Origin: CAZODA01 sp964578485
GTDB lineage: Bacteria > Bacteroidota > Bacteroidia > Bacteroidales > Marinilabiliaceae
Length of the DNA stretch: 54,459 bases
Assembly (NCBI GenBank): GCA_964578485.1
Contig: CAZODA010000021.1
Coordinates: 1 to 54,459 of the forward strand
Direction of reading: 5' to 3'
In this document: piece after piece, positions 7,814-17,169 of the stretch
Layout of the letters: each line of letters starts with the position of its first letter
How positions within the stretch are numbered: the stretch's first letter is position 1
Translations under genes and position numbers: made by a program
Notes under the pieces: generated by a model
Told to the model about the DNA's origin: nothing
What the model saw: only the letters and a program-made list of their open reading frames with translations
Database searches by the model: none

Positions 7814-8971
7814 ATGAGAGTCATTTATATATCTATCTTTTTAATCCTATCATTTGCATTTGTGGGTTGTGGTCATAATTCACATCATCATCATCATCAT
7901 GGAGATAGTGAAGGCCATAGTCACGAACATGATCACGATCACGATCATTCCGATGAAATTCATTTTTCTGACGCTCAGGCTGAAGCTGCCGGTTTAGAGT
8001 TGGAAACTGTAAAGGCCGATGTTTTCAGACAGGTAATAAAAACAAGTGGTCAAATATTGTCTTCTCAGGATGATGAGGTCATAGTAGTATCTACTGCTAC
8101 CGGCATTGTATCATTTCCCGGTAGTATAATTGTCCCCGGCTCTGTTGTTGAATCGGGGGATGCGATATTGAGAGTTTCATCTCAAAAGCTTCCTGATGGT
8201 GATCCTGCTACAAAAGCAAAAATTGTGTATGAAACAGCGCTTAAGGAATATCAGAGGGCTCAGAATTTAGTGACTGACCGGATTATTTCACAAAAAGATT
8301 TTGAGCAGGTTCGTTTGCGCTATGAACTGGCAAAAACAGCTTATGAATCACAGGCATCAAGTTATAGTACAGATGGTATTAATGTACGATCCCCTTTTGG
8401 AGGATTTATAAAGGATCTTTTTGTTTCTCACGGTGATTTTGTTTCGGTAGGTGAGCCTGTTGCTATTGTAACTCAAAATAAGAAGCTTCAACTGCGTGCA
8501 GAAGTGCCCGAGAGTATGTTTAAAATGATTACAAGCGTGAATGATGCCAATTTTAAGTTAGCCTATGACGATACATTATATAAGCTATCGGATTTGAACG
8601 GACGCCTGCTTTCATATGGGAGGGCATCAGGTCGTCAGTCTCATTTTATTCCTATAACTTTTGTTTTTGATAATTTGGCCAATCTGCTTCCCAATTCTTT
8701 TGCAGAAGTATATTTGATTTCTAAAGATACAGAAAATGTTGTTTCACTGCCGGTATCAGCTGTTACAGAAGAGCAAGAACTCCATTTTGTTTATGTAAAG
8801 CAGCATGAAGAGGAGTATAAAAAGCAGGAAGTAACTTTGGGCTTTAGTGATGGAGATCGTATTCAGATTATTTCAGGATTACAAGAGGGCGATGAGGTTG
8901 TTACTAAAGGAGTGTATCAAGTGCGACTTGCAGCAACAGCTTCAATTATTCCTGAGGGTCATGTTCACTAA
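7814..8971 (+). CDS. RND efflux periplasmic adaptor (CusB/CzcB type), lipoprotein
   Basis: A 385-residue membrane-fusion protein. The signal peptide ends in a lipobox (FVGC, Cys19), so the mature protein is lipid-anchored. Next comes a His/Asp/Glu-rich segment (residues about 20-48, including six consecutive His) that probably binds metal. The rest has the usual order: barrel-sandwich half (SFPGSIIVPGSVV), a short helical hairpin (about residues 130-180), the second lipoyl half (VRSPFGGFIKDLFVSHGDFVSVGEP) split across residues 185-210, then beta-barrel and membrane-proximal domains (ISGLQEGDEVVTKG). It links the inner-membrane pump encoded 15 bases downstream to the outer-membrane channel. 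The His-rich start argues for a metal substrate such as Cu, Zn, Co or Ni. Confidence 0.9.
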   Translation: MRVIYISIFLILSFAFVGCGHNSHHHHHHGDSEGHSHEHDHDHDHSDEIHFSDAQAEAAGLELETVKADVFRQVIKTSGQILSSQDDEVIVVSTATGIVSFPGSIIVPGSVVESGDAILRVSSQKLPDGDPATKAKIVYETALKEYQRAQNLVTDRIISQKDFEQVRLRYELAKTAYESQASSYSTDGINVRSPFGGFIKDLFVSHGDFVSVGEPVAIVTQNKKLQLRAEVPESMFKMITSVNDANFKLAYDDTLYKLSDLNGRLLSYGRASGRQSHFIPITFVFDNLANLLPNSFAEVYLISKDTENVVSLPVSAVTEEQELHFVYVKQHEEEYKKQEVTLGFSDGDRIQIISGLQEGDEVVTKGVYQVRLAATASIIPEGHVH

Positions 8972-8986
8972 AAATGTTAGCAGCTT

Positions 8987-11900
8987 ATGTTTAATAATAT
9001 TATAAGATTTTCTTTAAATAACAGAATTGTTGTTTTAGTTGCAGCAGTACTGTTAATATTTGGTGGTCTTTATACCACCAGTAATATGGATGTAGATGTT
9101 TTTCCTGATTTAAATGCGCCTACTGTTGTTGTAATGACTGAAGCTCAGGGAATGGCAGCAGAGGAGGTAGAGCAATTGGTTACCTTTCCGGTTGAAACCG
9201 CCTTAAATGGTGCTACCGATGTTAGGCGTGTTCGTTCTTCTTCAACAACAGGTTTCTCTGTTGTATGGGTAGAATTTGATTGGGGTACTGATATTTATAT
9301 TGCCCGTCAAATAGTATCTGAGAAGCTTGCTGTTGTAAATGCAGTTTTACCTTCTTATGTGGGTACACCAATACTTGCAGCACAATCATCAATTATGGGA
9401 GAAGTAATGATGATAGGGCTTACTTCCGACAGTACTTCAATGCAGGATTTACGTACTATTGCCGATTGGACTATTCGTCCTCGTTTATTATCGACAGGTG
9501 GAGTGGCCCAGGTTACTGTTCTTGGTGGTGAAATAAAAGAGTATCAGATTTTGTTGGATCCCTTAAAAATGAAACATTATGATATTGGACTCGACGAAGT
9601 ATTAAAAGTAGTAAAGGGGATGAATCAGAATGCTTCAGGTGGAGTCCTTAATCAATATGGCAATGAATATATTATACGGGGCTTACTTTCAACAACTGAT
9701 ATTTTAGAATTGGAGAAGTCACAGGTTAAAATGGTTGATGGTTTGCCCATTCTTCTTGGAAGTATAGCAGAGGTAATTATTGGCAATAAAGCTCCAAAAA
9801 CCGGAGTTGCCTCTGTGCGAGGCCAATCGGCAGTAATAATGACAATAACAAAGCAACCATCAACTAACACTTTAGAGTTGACAAAAAATCTGGAAGAGGC
9901 GGTAGCTATGTTAGAGCCGGTTTTGCCACCTGACATTAAAATTTCTACCGATATATTCCGTCAGGCACATTTTATTGAAAACTCTATCAACAACATTCAA
10001 AAAGCCCTGTTAGAAGGGGGAATTTTTGTGGTAATTGTGCTTATTATTTTTCTTATGAATATACGCACAACAGTAATTTCGCTTGTTACCATTCCTTTAT
10101 CTCTTTTTACTACCATTTTAGTGATGAAAGTTTTTGGCTTTACTCTTAACACTATGAGTTTGGGAGGTATGGCAATTGCGATTGGCTCATTGGTAGATGA
10201 TGCAATTGTGGATGTTGAAAATGTTTATAAACGCTTATTCGAAAATCGCCGGAAGCCCAAAGAATTACAGTCGGGAGTATTAGAGGTTGTTTATTTGGCC
10301 TCCAGTGAAGTACGTTTGCCTATTATAAATTCTACATTAATTATTATTGCCGGTTTTGTTCCATTATTTTTTCTTTCCGGTATGGAAGGTCGCATGCTTG
10401 CACCCCTTGGCATTTCTTTTATTGTGGCTTTAATTTCATCAACTATTGTTGCTTTAACTCTTACTCCGGCACTTAGTAGTTATTTGCTTGGAAAAGAAAA
10501 GTCCCGAACTGAAGGTGTAGAACGTGAAACATTGTTTGTGCGCTTTTTAAAAAAATATTATGCCCTTGCACTTCGCTGGACCTTGCTTCATAAAAAAATG
10601 GTTTTGTCTGTTACAGGAATACTATTTCTTGCTTCGTTAATAATATTTTTCACTTTAGGGCGAAGTTTTTTACCCCCATTTAATGAAGGATCTTTTACCA
10701 TTAATGTTAACACTTTACCCGGCATCTCATTAGAGGAATCTGATAAGATTGGAAAACTTGCAGAGGATGTTTTATTGTCGATACCTGAAGTTCAGACTGT
10801 AGGACGAAGAACAGGGCGTGCTGAATTGGATGAGCATGCTTTGGGTGTGAATGCTTCCGAAATTGAGGCTCCCATAGAACTCGAAAAGCGCTCTAAGGAT
10901 GAAGTTCTTGAAGAAATTCGTGAAAAAATGAAAGATATACCCGGTGTCAATATTGAAATTGGCCAGCCTATTTCTCATCGTATGGATGCTATGTTATCGG
11001 GTACAAGTTCCAATATTGCTATTAAACTTTTTGGAACAGAACTTAAGCGTTTATTCTCTTTAGCAAATATGATAAAATCATCCATTAATGATATTGAAGG
11101 AGTTGTGGATTTAAATGTAGAACAGCAGATTGAACGTCCACAGTTAAAAATAATTCCTAAGAGGGAATTATTAGCGAGGTACGGAATCTCACTACCCGAA
11201 TTTTATGAAATGATAAGTGTAATGTTGGCTGGAGAAGTTGTTTCTCAAGTATATGAGGGTAACAAGGTTTATGATCTTACTTTAAAAGTAAGGGATGAAA
11301 ATCGTTCTTCTATGGCGAATATTAAAAATCTTCTTATTGATGCCGGCGGTGAAAAAATTCCTTTAGAAAATATTGCTGAAATCAGATCTTCAATGGGACC
11401 TAATACCATTAATCGTGAAAATGTATCGCGAAAAATTGTGATTTCAGCAAATATCACCGGTGGAGATTTGCGTGGGGTAGTGAATCAGATTCAAAAGAAA
11501 ATTGCAGAAGATATCCAGTTACCTGAAGGTTATCATATAGAATATGGAGGTCAGTTTGAAAGTGAACAGCGTGCTTCTCGTACCTTATTGATAGCTTCAT
11601 TTTTTTCGATATTAGTAATTTTATTATTGCTTTATCATCAATTTCGTAATATCACACAATCAGCAATAATCCTATTAAATCTGCCTTTAGCTCTAATGGG
11701 GGGTATATTCACTTTGTTTTTCACAAGTGGGAATATAAGTATTCCTGCAATTATTGGTTTTATTTCCCTTTTTGGTATTGCAACCAGAAATGGAATGTTG
11801 TTGATAGAACGTTATAATGATCTTCAAAAAGAAGGACTTTCACTTTTTGATAGTGTGATGCATGGATCCCTTGACAGAATGAATCCTATACTTATGACGG

Positions 11901-12109
11901 CACTTACAACAACTCTTGCCCTTATTCCACTTGCTTTGGGTGGGAAATTGCCCGGTAATGAAATACAAAGCCCAATGGCCAAAGTGATTTTAGGAGGCTT
12001 ACTAACATCAACCTTACTTAATGGATTTATAATCCCTATAATTTCTTTGATTACAAAGGGAAAAGTAAAGGAAGAAGTATTGAGTAAGGTTGACTTAACA
12101 GAGGAATAA
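8987..12109 (+). CDS. Heavy-metal efflux RND pump (CusA/CzcA family)
   Basis: A 1040-residue inner-membrane transporter of normal family length. It has an N-terminal membrane helix (about 10-30) followed by VDVFPDLNAPTVVV, a large periplasmic domain, a helix block (about 335-545) with the proton-relay segment IGSLVDDAIVDVENVYKR, a second periplasmic domain, and a final helix block from about 865 (FISLFGIATRNGMLLIERY). It would use the proton gradient to expel metal ions from the periplasm or cytoplasm. The exact metal cannot be read: the relay sequence does not match the classic Cu or Zn/Co subtypes I know. It is followed by the channel gene after a single base, so adaptor, pump and channel form one operon. 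Confidence 0.93.
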   Translation: MFNNIIRFSLNNRIVVLVAAVLLIFGGLYTTSNMDVDVFPDLNAPTVVVMTEAQGMAAEEVEQLVTFPVETALNGATDVRRVRSSSTTGFSVVWVEFDWGTDIYIARQIVSEKLAVVNAVLPSYVGTPILAAQSSIMGEVMMIGLTSDSTSMQDLRTIADWTIRPRLLSTGGVAQVTVLGGEIKEYQILLDPLKMKHYDIGLDEVLKVVKGMNQNASGGVLNQYGNEYIIRGLLSTTDILELEKSQVKMVDGLPILLGSIAEVIIGNKAPKTGVASVRGQSAVIMTITKQPSTNTLELTKNLEEAVAMLEPVLPPDIKISTDIFRQAHFIENSINNIQKALLEGGIFVVIVLIIFLMNIRTTVISLVTIPLSLFTTILVMKVFGFTLNTMSLGGMAIAIGSLVDDAIVDVENVYKRLFENRRKPKELQSGVLEVVYLASSEVRLPIINSTLIIIAGFVPLFFLSGMEGRMLAPLGISFIVALISSTIVALTLTPALSSYLLGKEKSRTEGVERETLFVRFLKKYYALALRWTLLHKKMVLSVTGILFLASLIIFFTLGRSFLPPFNEGSFTINVNTLPGISLEESDKIGKLAEDVLLSIPEVQTVGRRTGRAELDEHALGVNASEIEAPIELEKRSKDEVLEEIREKMKDIPGVNIEIGQPISHRMDAMLSGTSSNIAIKLFGTELKRLFSLANMIKSSINDIEGVVDLNVEQQIERPQLKIIPKRELLARYGISLPEFYEMISVMLAGEVVSQVYEGNKVYDLTLKVRDENRSSMANIKNLLIDAGGEKIPLENIAEIRSSMGPNTINRENVSRKIVISANITGGDLRGVVNQIQKKIAEDIQLPEGYHIEYGGQFESEQRASRTLLIASFFSILVILLLLYHQFRNITQSAIILLNLPLALMGGIFTLFFTSGNISIPAIIGFISLFGIATRNGMLLIERYNDLQKEGLSLFDSVMHGSLDRMNPILMTALTTTLALIPLALGGKLPGNEIQSPMAKVILGGLLTSTLLNGFIIPIISLITKGKVKEEVLSKVDLTEE

Positions 12110-12110
12110 A

Positions 12111-13298
12111 ATGAGAACAACAAAATTATTTTTAATTATAGCATTAGTTTTTTGTCAATTTCCATTGCTTTTGTCTCAAAGTAGTATTGATAATGTATTA
12201 ATGGCAGTTGAAGAAAACAATTTGAAACTTAAGGCCTTGCGTGAATTTACCAATGCCCGGAAGATTGAAAATAAAACAGGAATCAGCTTATCTGATCCGG
12301 ATATAGATTTTGGTTATTTATGGGGCTCTCCCGGAGAAGTTGGTCATCGTAAGGATATCAGTGCAATGCAATCCTTCGATATTGCTACAGTATTTGGTTA
12401 TAAAAGCAGGCTTGCCAATGACCGGAATATTTCTCTTGAATTGCAATTTAAAGCTGAAAGGATTAAAATTTTGCTTGATGCAAAAATGCTTTGTCTTGAT
12501 TTAATTTATTATAACTCAATGATACGTGAAGTTTCTTTGCGTTTATCACATATTCAAAGTATTGCTGATGTTTATGAAAGGCGCCTTGAAAGTGGCGATG
12601 TCAGTTGGCTGGAATATAATAAGGCAAAATTTAATTTAGTTAATTTTCAGGCCGAATTATTGCTTTTGGAGAATGAACGCAAGGCATTGCTCGCTGAGTT
12701 AAAGCGGTATAACGGAGGGGAGGATATAGAATTGGAGGATGATCATTTTGAGCCTGTTTCGCTTCCTACATCTTTCGATGATTGGTATATACATGCGGGA
12801 CAGAAAGATCCTGTCATAGCTTATATAAAGCAGGAGGTTGAAGTAAGTAAACGACTGCTTAACTTAAACAGGATAAGCAATTTACCCGAATTCTCAGCAG
12901 GCTATTTAAGCGAAAAAGTTACAGGCGAGCATTTTCAGGGTGTTCAAGTTGGTTTAACTATTCCCTTATGGGCAAATAAAAATCGTATAAGTCAGGCAAA
13001 AGCATCCATATTAGCTGCTGAAGCAAACCAAGCTGATGGCGTGCTGCAATTTTACAATGAGCTTAACAAACAATATGAACGTGCTTCCCGACTTTGGGAA
13101 ATCAATCAAAAGTATCTTGACTTATTAGATACCACTTATAGTATTGGTCTTTTGAAGAAAGCCCTTGATGAAGGTGAAATTTCACTTCTTGATTATTTAA
13201 CAGAACTTCAGATGTATTATGAAGCTGTAAATATTGCTTTGAAAACAGAACGCGATTATCAAAAAGCTGTAGCAGACCTTATGTCGGTTGACTTATAA
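12111..13298 (+). CDS. TolC-family outer-membrane channel of the metal-efflux system
   Basis: A 395-residue outer-membrane efflux protein with a signal peptide (about residues 1-23, LLLSQ). It has the duplicated long-helix pattern of the TolC/CusC family: N-terminal half LMAVEENNLKLKALREFTNAR, a helical region near 110-210, then a second copy ending in LLDYLTELQMYYEAVNIAL. It completes the tripartite pump encoded just upstream. At about 395 residues it is slightly shorter than typical CusC, which is common for this clade. Confidence 0.88.
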   Translation: MRTTKLFLIIALVFCQFPLLLSQSSIDNVLMAVEENNLKLKALREFTNARKIENKTGISLSDPDIDFGYLWGSPGEVGHRKDISAMQSFDIATVFGYKSRLANDRNISLELQFKAERIKILLDAKMLCLDLIYYNSMIREVSLRLSHIQSIADVYERRLESGDVSWLEYNKAKFNLVNFQAELLLLENERKALLAELKRYNGGEDIELEDDHFEPVSLPTSFDDWYIHAGQKDPVIAYIKQEVEVSKRLLNLNRISNLPEFSAGYLSEKVTGEHFQGVQVGLTIPLWANKNRISQAKASILAAEANQADGVLQFYNELNKQYERASRLWEINQKYLDLLDTTYSIGLLKKALDEGEISLLDYLTELQMYYEAVNIALKTERDYQKAVADLMSVDL

Positions 13299-13492
13299 AT
13301 AATATGGCCTTCTTATCTTGATATGGTGGGAATAAGTTTTTTGGCATTTTCTACATTTTTTTGTTTAGACTTGTTTTTAATCGCTTGATTAGTAGTGTGT
13401 TTGTATTGAAGAGAAGAGTTTTTAATTCTTGTTTGTTGTCTTGTTCACTAATCAATTTGCTTTAAATATAGAGCTGAGTTCAATAAAATGAT

Positions 13493-13500
13493 TATTTTTG
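13493..13500 (+). promoter_or_regulatory. Candidate -7 box for the aminotransferase gene
   Basis: TATTTTTG fits TAnnTTTG and lies 54 bases before the ATG at 13555. The upstream half-site is weak. It lies in a 256-base gap after the efflux operon with no terminator I can recognise. Confidence 0.4.
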
Positions 13501-13554
13501 CCTTTTCCGGGAAACTGGTATTTAATCGTTTACCATAAACAAAACGCATAATAT

Positions 13555-14754
13555 ATGCCAAATATTTCGCAACGAGGGTTTAATATGCCTGCATCACCGA
13601 TTCGTAAATTGGTGCCATTTGCTGAGGCTGCAAAGAAAAAGGGTGTTCATATTTATCATTTGAATATTGGACAGCCTGATATTAAAACTCCCCGTGAAGC
13701 TCTTGAAGCGATGCATAATTTAGATTTACGTGTTGTTGAATATAGCCATTCAGCCGGTATAGAATCGTTTCGTGAGAAGCTTGCCCAATATTATGGCAAG
13801 CTTGGAATAGATGTTGATAAGGATCAGATTCTTGTTACTACAGGGGGGTCGGAAACTATTTTGTTCACTTTTTTAAGTTGCTTGGATCCCGGAGATGAAG
13901 TAATAGTTCCCGAGCCATTTTATGCTAATTATGTAGGTTTTGCTACGGCCACTGATGTTAAGGTAGTTCCTGTGGTATCTGATATTGAGAATGATTTTGC
14001 CATGCCTCCTGTATCTGACATTGAGCAGATGATAACTCCACGTACCAAGGCTATTTTTATTTGTAATCCTAATAATCCTACCGGATATTTATATACTCGT
14101 GAAGAGATGGAGCAGTTGCGTGACGTGGTATCAAGGCATAAGTTATTTCTTTTTTCCGACGAAGTATATCGTGATTTTTGTTATAACGGATATCCACATA
14201 TATCAGTAATGCATTTAGAAGGTATTGAAGATAATGCTGTAATGATTGATTCAGTATCTAAGCGATATAGCGAATGTGGTTTGCGCATAGGAATGTTGGT
14301 AACTCGTAATCGAGCTATTATTGAGACAGCTTTAAAATTTGCTCAGTCGCGTTTAAGTCCTCCCTTATTTGGTCAGCTTGCTGCTGAAGCTTCTTTGTCA
14401 ACTCCTGATTCTTATTTTAAAGAGGTCTTTGAGGAATATATTCAGCGTCGCAACTTTCTTGTTGAAGGTCTCAATAGTATTCCTGGTGTTTATTCACCGC
14501 TGCCGGGAGGTGCATTTTATACTGTAGCACGTCTTCCGGTAGATGATGCCGGGCGTTTTTGTGAGTGGGTTTTGAGTGAGTTTACTTACAATGGTGCAAC
14601 TGTAATGATGGCGCCTGCATCCGGATTTTATTCAACTCCCGGGAAGGGCGTGGATGAGGTAAGGCTTGCTTATGTATTGAATATCGATGACCTTAAAAAT
14701 GCTGTTGAAATATTAAGAAGAGCTTTAGAGGTTTATCCCGGGCGTAAAATGTAG
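13555..14754 (+). CDS. Fold-type I PLP aminotransferase (aspartate/aromatic type)
   Basis: A 399-residue class I/II aminotransferase. Visible marks: SPIRKLVPFA and LNIGQPD near the start, the phosphate-binding TTGGSE (95-100), NPNNPTG at 171-177 (Asn174 contacts PLP), Asp202 in SDEVYR that pairs with the pyridine nitrogen, and the Schiff-base Lys236 in DSVSKRYSECGLRIG. The C-terminal RLAYVLN supplies the substrate carboxylate Arg. It transfers amino groups between an amino acid and a 2-oxoacid. Substrate choice (aspartate, aromatic or alanine) cannot be decided from sequence alone. A signal-peptide-bearing phosphatase-like gene follows 46 bases downstream. Confidence 0.88.
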   Translation: MPNISQRGFNMPASPIRKLVPFAEAAKKKGVHIYHLNIGQPDIKTPREALEAMHNLDLRVVEYSHSAGIESFREKLAQYYGKLGIDVDKDQILVTTGGSETILFTFLSCLDPGDEVIVPEPFYANYVGFATATDVKVVPVVSDIENDFAMPPVSDIEQMITPRTKAIFICNPNNPTGYLYTREEMEQLRDVVSRHKLFLFSDEVYRDFCYNGYPHISVMHLEGIEDNAVMIDSVSKRYSECGLRIGMLVTRNRAIIETALKFAQSRLSPPLFGQLAAEASLSTPDSYFKEVFEEYIQRRNFLVEGLNSIPGVYSPLPGGAFYTVARLPVDDAGRFCEWVLSEFTYNGATVMMAPASGFYSTPGKGVDEVRLAYVLNIDDLKNAVEILRRALEVYPGRKM

Positions 14755-14800
14755 AGTTTGTTTTTTTGATAAGGCAAGAATCCATGCAGACTTCCAGATT

Positions 14801-16378
14801 ATGAGCAGAGTAATTTTCCCTTTGGCACTTATTTTATTTTTCTTAATATCTTTTTTGGCGGAATCGCAAGATGCTCTTCCCAAACTGATAGTTGTTGTTG
14901 TAATTGATGAACTTGACAACGAACAAATGCTGGTATTGCAAGGAGAGTTTTCTGATAAAGGATTTAACCGTATAGCAAGTGAGGGAATGCGGTTTATGTC
15001 GGCTGTTTCATTTGACATCTCCGGTTATCCGGGAACCAGGATTGCAAGTTTATTTAGCGGAACGCCGCCTTCCGATCATGGCATTATTGGTGAAACATGG
15101 GTCAACAGGAAGTTTGGTAATTTTATTGAACCGGCATGTTATGATTCGGCCGGACTTGAAACCATAATTAATTATAATCAAAGTAAATCATTAGCAGATT
15201 ATTTAAAGTCGGTTTATGGCTCCAAGGCAAAGAGTGCCACTATTGGTATTAATTCTCCTTGGATGGTACATTCTCTTGGCTATAAACCTGATTATATTTT
15301 TGCTTTCGATAAGGTTTGTGGGAGCTTTTACAATGCATTAATTCCTGAATCCTACAATGAGGATTGGTTAAACAATTTCAATAAAAATGTAAAAAGTGCT
15401 TCATTGTTGAATCGTCAATGGGGTCCTATAAAAGATGTTACCGGCTATGTTGAATATCGTAATTTGCCGGAAGAAATAAGGAAAGATTTTAGAAGCTTTT
15501 TTTATAGTATGAAAACCTTCTCTGATATTCCTTATTCTTATGTTGCATCTTCTCCCTTTGCCAATACCTTGCTACGTGATTTTGCGGTTTCGTTTTTATC
15601 AAATTCCGATTTCGGAAAAACAGGAGCTCCTTGTTTGCTTACTCTTGGTTTTACAAGTCGTCCTTTTGTTTCGAACAGTGAAGGTCTGTTATCCGTTGAA
15701 AAGGAGGATATGTTATTAAGGCTTGACGATGACATAGCTTCTTTAGTTGAGTTTTTGGATTTTGAATATGGTTGTAACAACTATTTGCTGATACTAAGCT
15801 CAGGAGCTTCTTCTGCTCCTGATAATACTGTCGTCGGTATGCCGGGTATTACCTCCGGAACAGTAGAATTCAGAAAAATATCTGCCTTGCTCAATCTTTA
15901 CCTTATGGCATTGCATGGCAGGGAACAATGGGTGTTGGGCATTAGTGATAATTTTGTTTATTTAAATCAAAAATTAATAGAAGAGAAAGAGCTTGATCTT
16001 AAAGAAATACAAAGACAATGTGCTGAGTTTATTATGGAATTCAGTGGTATCAAGTTTGCTATGCCAACTCATGATATGCTCTTTGATTGTGAATTGGCAA
16101 AAAAATATGCAGACAATTTGTTTCCTCAGCGCATGCCTGATATTATTTTAAGTTTATTGCCCGGCTGGAAAACTAATGTTACTGAACTTGGTTCACGTCA
16201 AACGGGATTGAGTGGTCATAATTATGTTCCTATGTATTTAAGAGGTTGGAGAGTGAAGCATGGTGCTTGGTTTACACCTTTTGAAGTCTATGACTTAACT
16301 CCATTGATATTACAACAATTGGGAATTAATCATCCTAATGAGGTAAAAGTTCGATGGGAGGAGTTGTTTAAAAAATGA
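14801..16378 (+). CDS. Exported alkaline-phosphatase-fold protein with degenerate active site
   Basis: A 525-residue protein with a signal peptide (1-23, LAESQ) and the overall pattern of PafA-like phosphodiesterase/phosphatases: VVVVIDELD near residue 36, SLFSGTPPSDHGIIGETW near 85-100, RLDDDIASLVEFLD near 307-320 and SGHNYVPMYLRGW near 473. The catalytic signature is largely gone. By ungapped hand alignment the nucleophile Thr of the TGPGH loop falls on Pro77 (YPGTR). The metal-binding TADHG motif reads SSGAS (333-337), and the STDYVGH motif reads GFTSRPF. Only Asp36, one Asp near 311 and His475 seem kept. It is probably a non-enzymatic or altered member acting in the periplasm. It could share a transcript with the aminotransferase upstream. 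Confidence 0.8.
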   Translation: MSRVIFPLALILFFLISFLAESQDALPKLIVVVVIDELDNEQMLVLQGEFSDKGFNRIASEGMRFMSAVSFDISGYPGTRIASLFSGTPPSDHGIIGETWVNRKFGNFIEPACYDSAGLETIINYNQSKSLADYLKSVYGSKAKSATIGINSPWMVHSLGYKPDYIFAFDKVCGSFYNALIPESYNEDWLNNFNKNVKSASLLNRQWGPIKDVTGYVEYRNLPEEIRKDFRSFFYSMKTFSDIPYSYVASSPFANTLLRDFAVSFLSNSDFGKTGAPCLLTLGFTSRPFVSNSEGLLSVEKEDMLLRLDDDIASLVEFLDFEYGCNNYLLILSSGASSAPDNTVVGMPGITSGTVEFRKISALLNLYLMALHGREQWVLGISDNFVYLNQKLIEEKELDLKEIQRQCAEFIMEFSGIKFAMPTHDMLFDCELAKKYADNLFPQRMPDIILSLLPGWKTNVTELGSRQTGLSGHNYVPMYLRGWRVKHGAWFTPFEVYDLTPLILQQLGINHPNEVKVRWEELFKK

Positions 16379-16399
16379 AGCTGTCTAATAAAGGCAGCC

Positions 16400-17128
16400 T
16401 TATAGCTCTGTTTCTTTAATAAAATCAAGTATCAATTGTGGATCTTTTTCCACACTGTTACCAACCACAACAATATCGGCTCCTGCATCATAAGCATCCC
16501 TGAGTAATTCGGGACTGCTAATGCCACCTCCCACCATCAGTGGTATTTGCAATTGTTTTTTCACTTCACGAATCATAAGAGGGCTTATTGGTTGTTTTGC
16601 CCCACTTCCGGCATCCATATATATCATTTTCATGCCTATCATTTCTCCGGCCATAGCTGTTGCAATAGCAATATCGGTTTTGTCGGCAGGAATAGGTTTT
16701 GTTTGACTGATATATTCAACCGATGTATAATTACCGCCATCTATTAAAATATAACCTGTTGAAATTACTTCCAATTGATTCCTGTGTATATAGGGTGCGG
16801 CAATTACATGATTTCCTATAAGTAGCTCGGGATTTCGACCTGATATCATTGATAAAAAAAGAATGGCATCTACGTTGTTGCATAGGTGAGTAGGGCTCCC
16901 GGGATATAAAATAACAGGAGTATCTAATTCATATTTTAGATTTTCAATTAATGGCTTTATTGGAGAAGAAATTAGACTGCCGCCCACTAAGATGAAATGT
17001 GGAGGATTTTGTTTTAAAGTATTAACTAAGTTTTCAAGATTCTGTCCTTGGCATTTATCAGGGTCAATTAATAATGCCAATAATTTTTCTTTACTGTTAA
17101 TTTTATCTGTGATCAAATTATAAATCAT
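16400..17128 (-). CDS. Geranylgeranylglyceryl-phosphate synthase family protein (group II)
   Basis: I take the internal ATG at 17128 as start, giving 242 residues. The longer frame, from 17182, would overlap the PPTase gene and adds a stretch not found in the family. The TIM-barrel marks are LLALLIDPDK (substrate phosphate side), HFILVGGSLI, ILYPGSPTH, GYILIDGGNYTSVEY, YMDAGSGA and PLMVGGGI plus VVVGNSVE, which form the phosphate pocket. Group II enzymes in Bacteroidota join glycerol-1-phosphate to a polyprenyl diphosphate as in archaeal ether lipid synthesis; their product in Bacteroidota is not well understood. It is last in the ssb-gldE-gldD-PPTase transcript. Confidence 0.88.
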   Translation of the reverse strand: MIYNLITDKINSKEKLLALLIDPDKCQGQNLENLVNTLKQNPPHFILVGGSLISSPIKPLIENLKYELDTPVILYPGSPTHLCNNVDAILFLSMISGRNPELLIGNHVIAAPYIHRNQLEVISTGYILIDGGNYTSVEYISQTKPIPADKTDIAIATAMAGEMIGMKMIYMDAGSGAKQPISPLMIREVKKQLQIPLMVGGGISSPELLRDAYDAGADIVVVGNSVEKDPQLILDFIKETEL

Positions 17129-17169
17129 AGTATCTATGCTACTTTTTATCACAAACAAAAGTAAGTGAA

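Noticed and set aside
10772..10978. Minus-strand open frame within the RND pump gene
   Set aside because: The plus strand encodes an intact, well-conserved transporter; this is a by-product of codon usage.
16383..16402. Hairpin GCTGTC/GGCAGC between the phosphatase-like gene and GGGPS as a terminator
   Set aside because: Only six pairs including one G-U and no U-tract on either strand.
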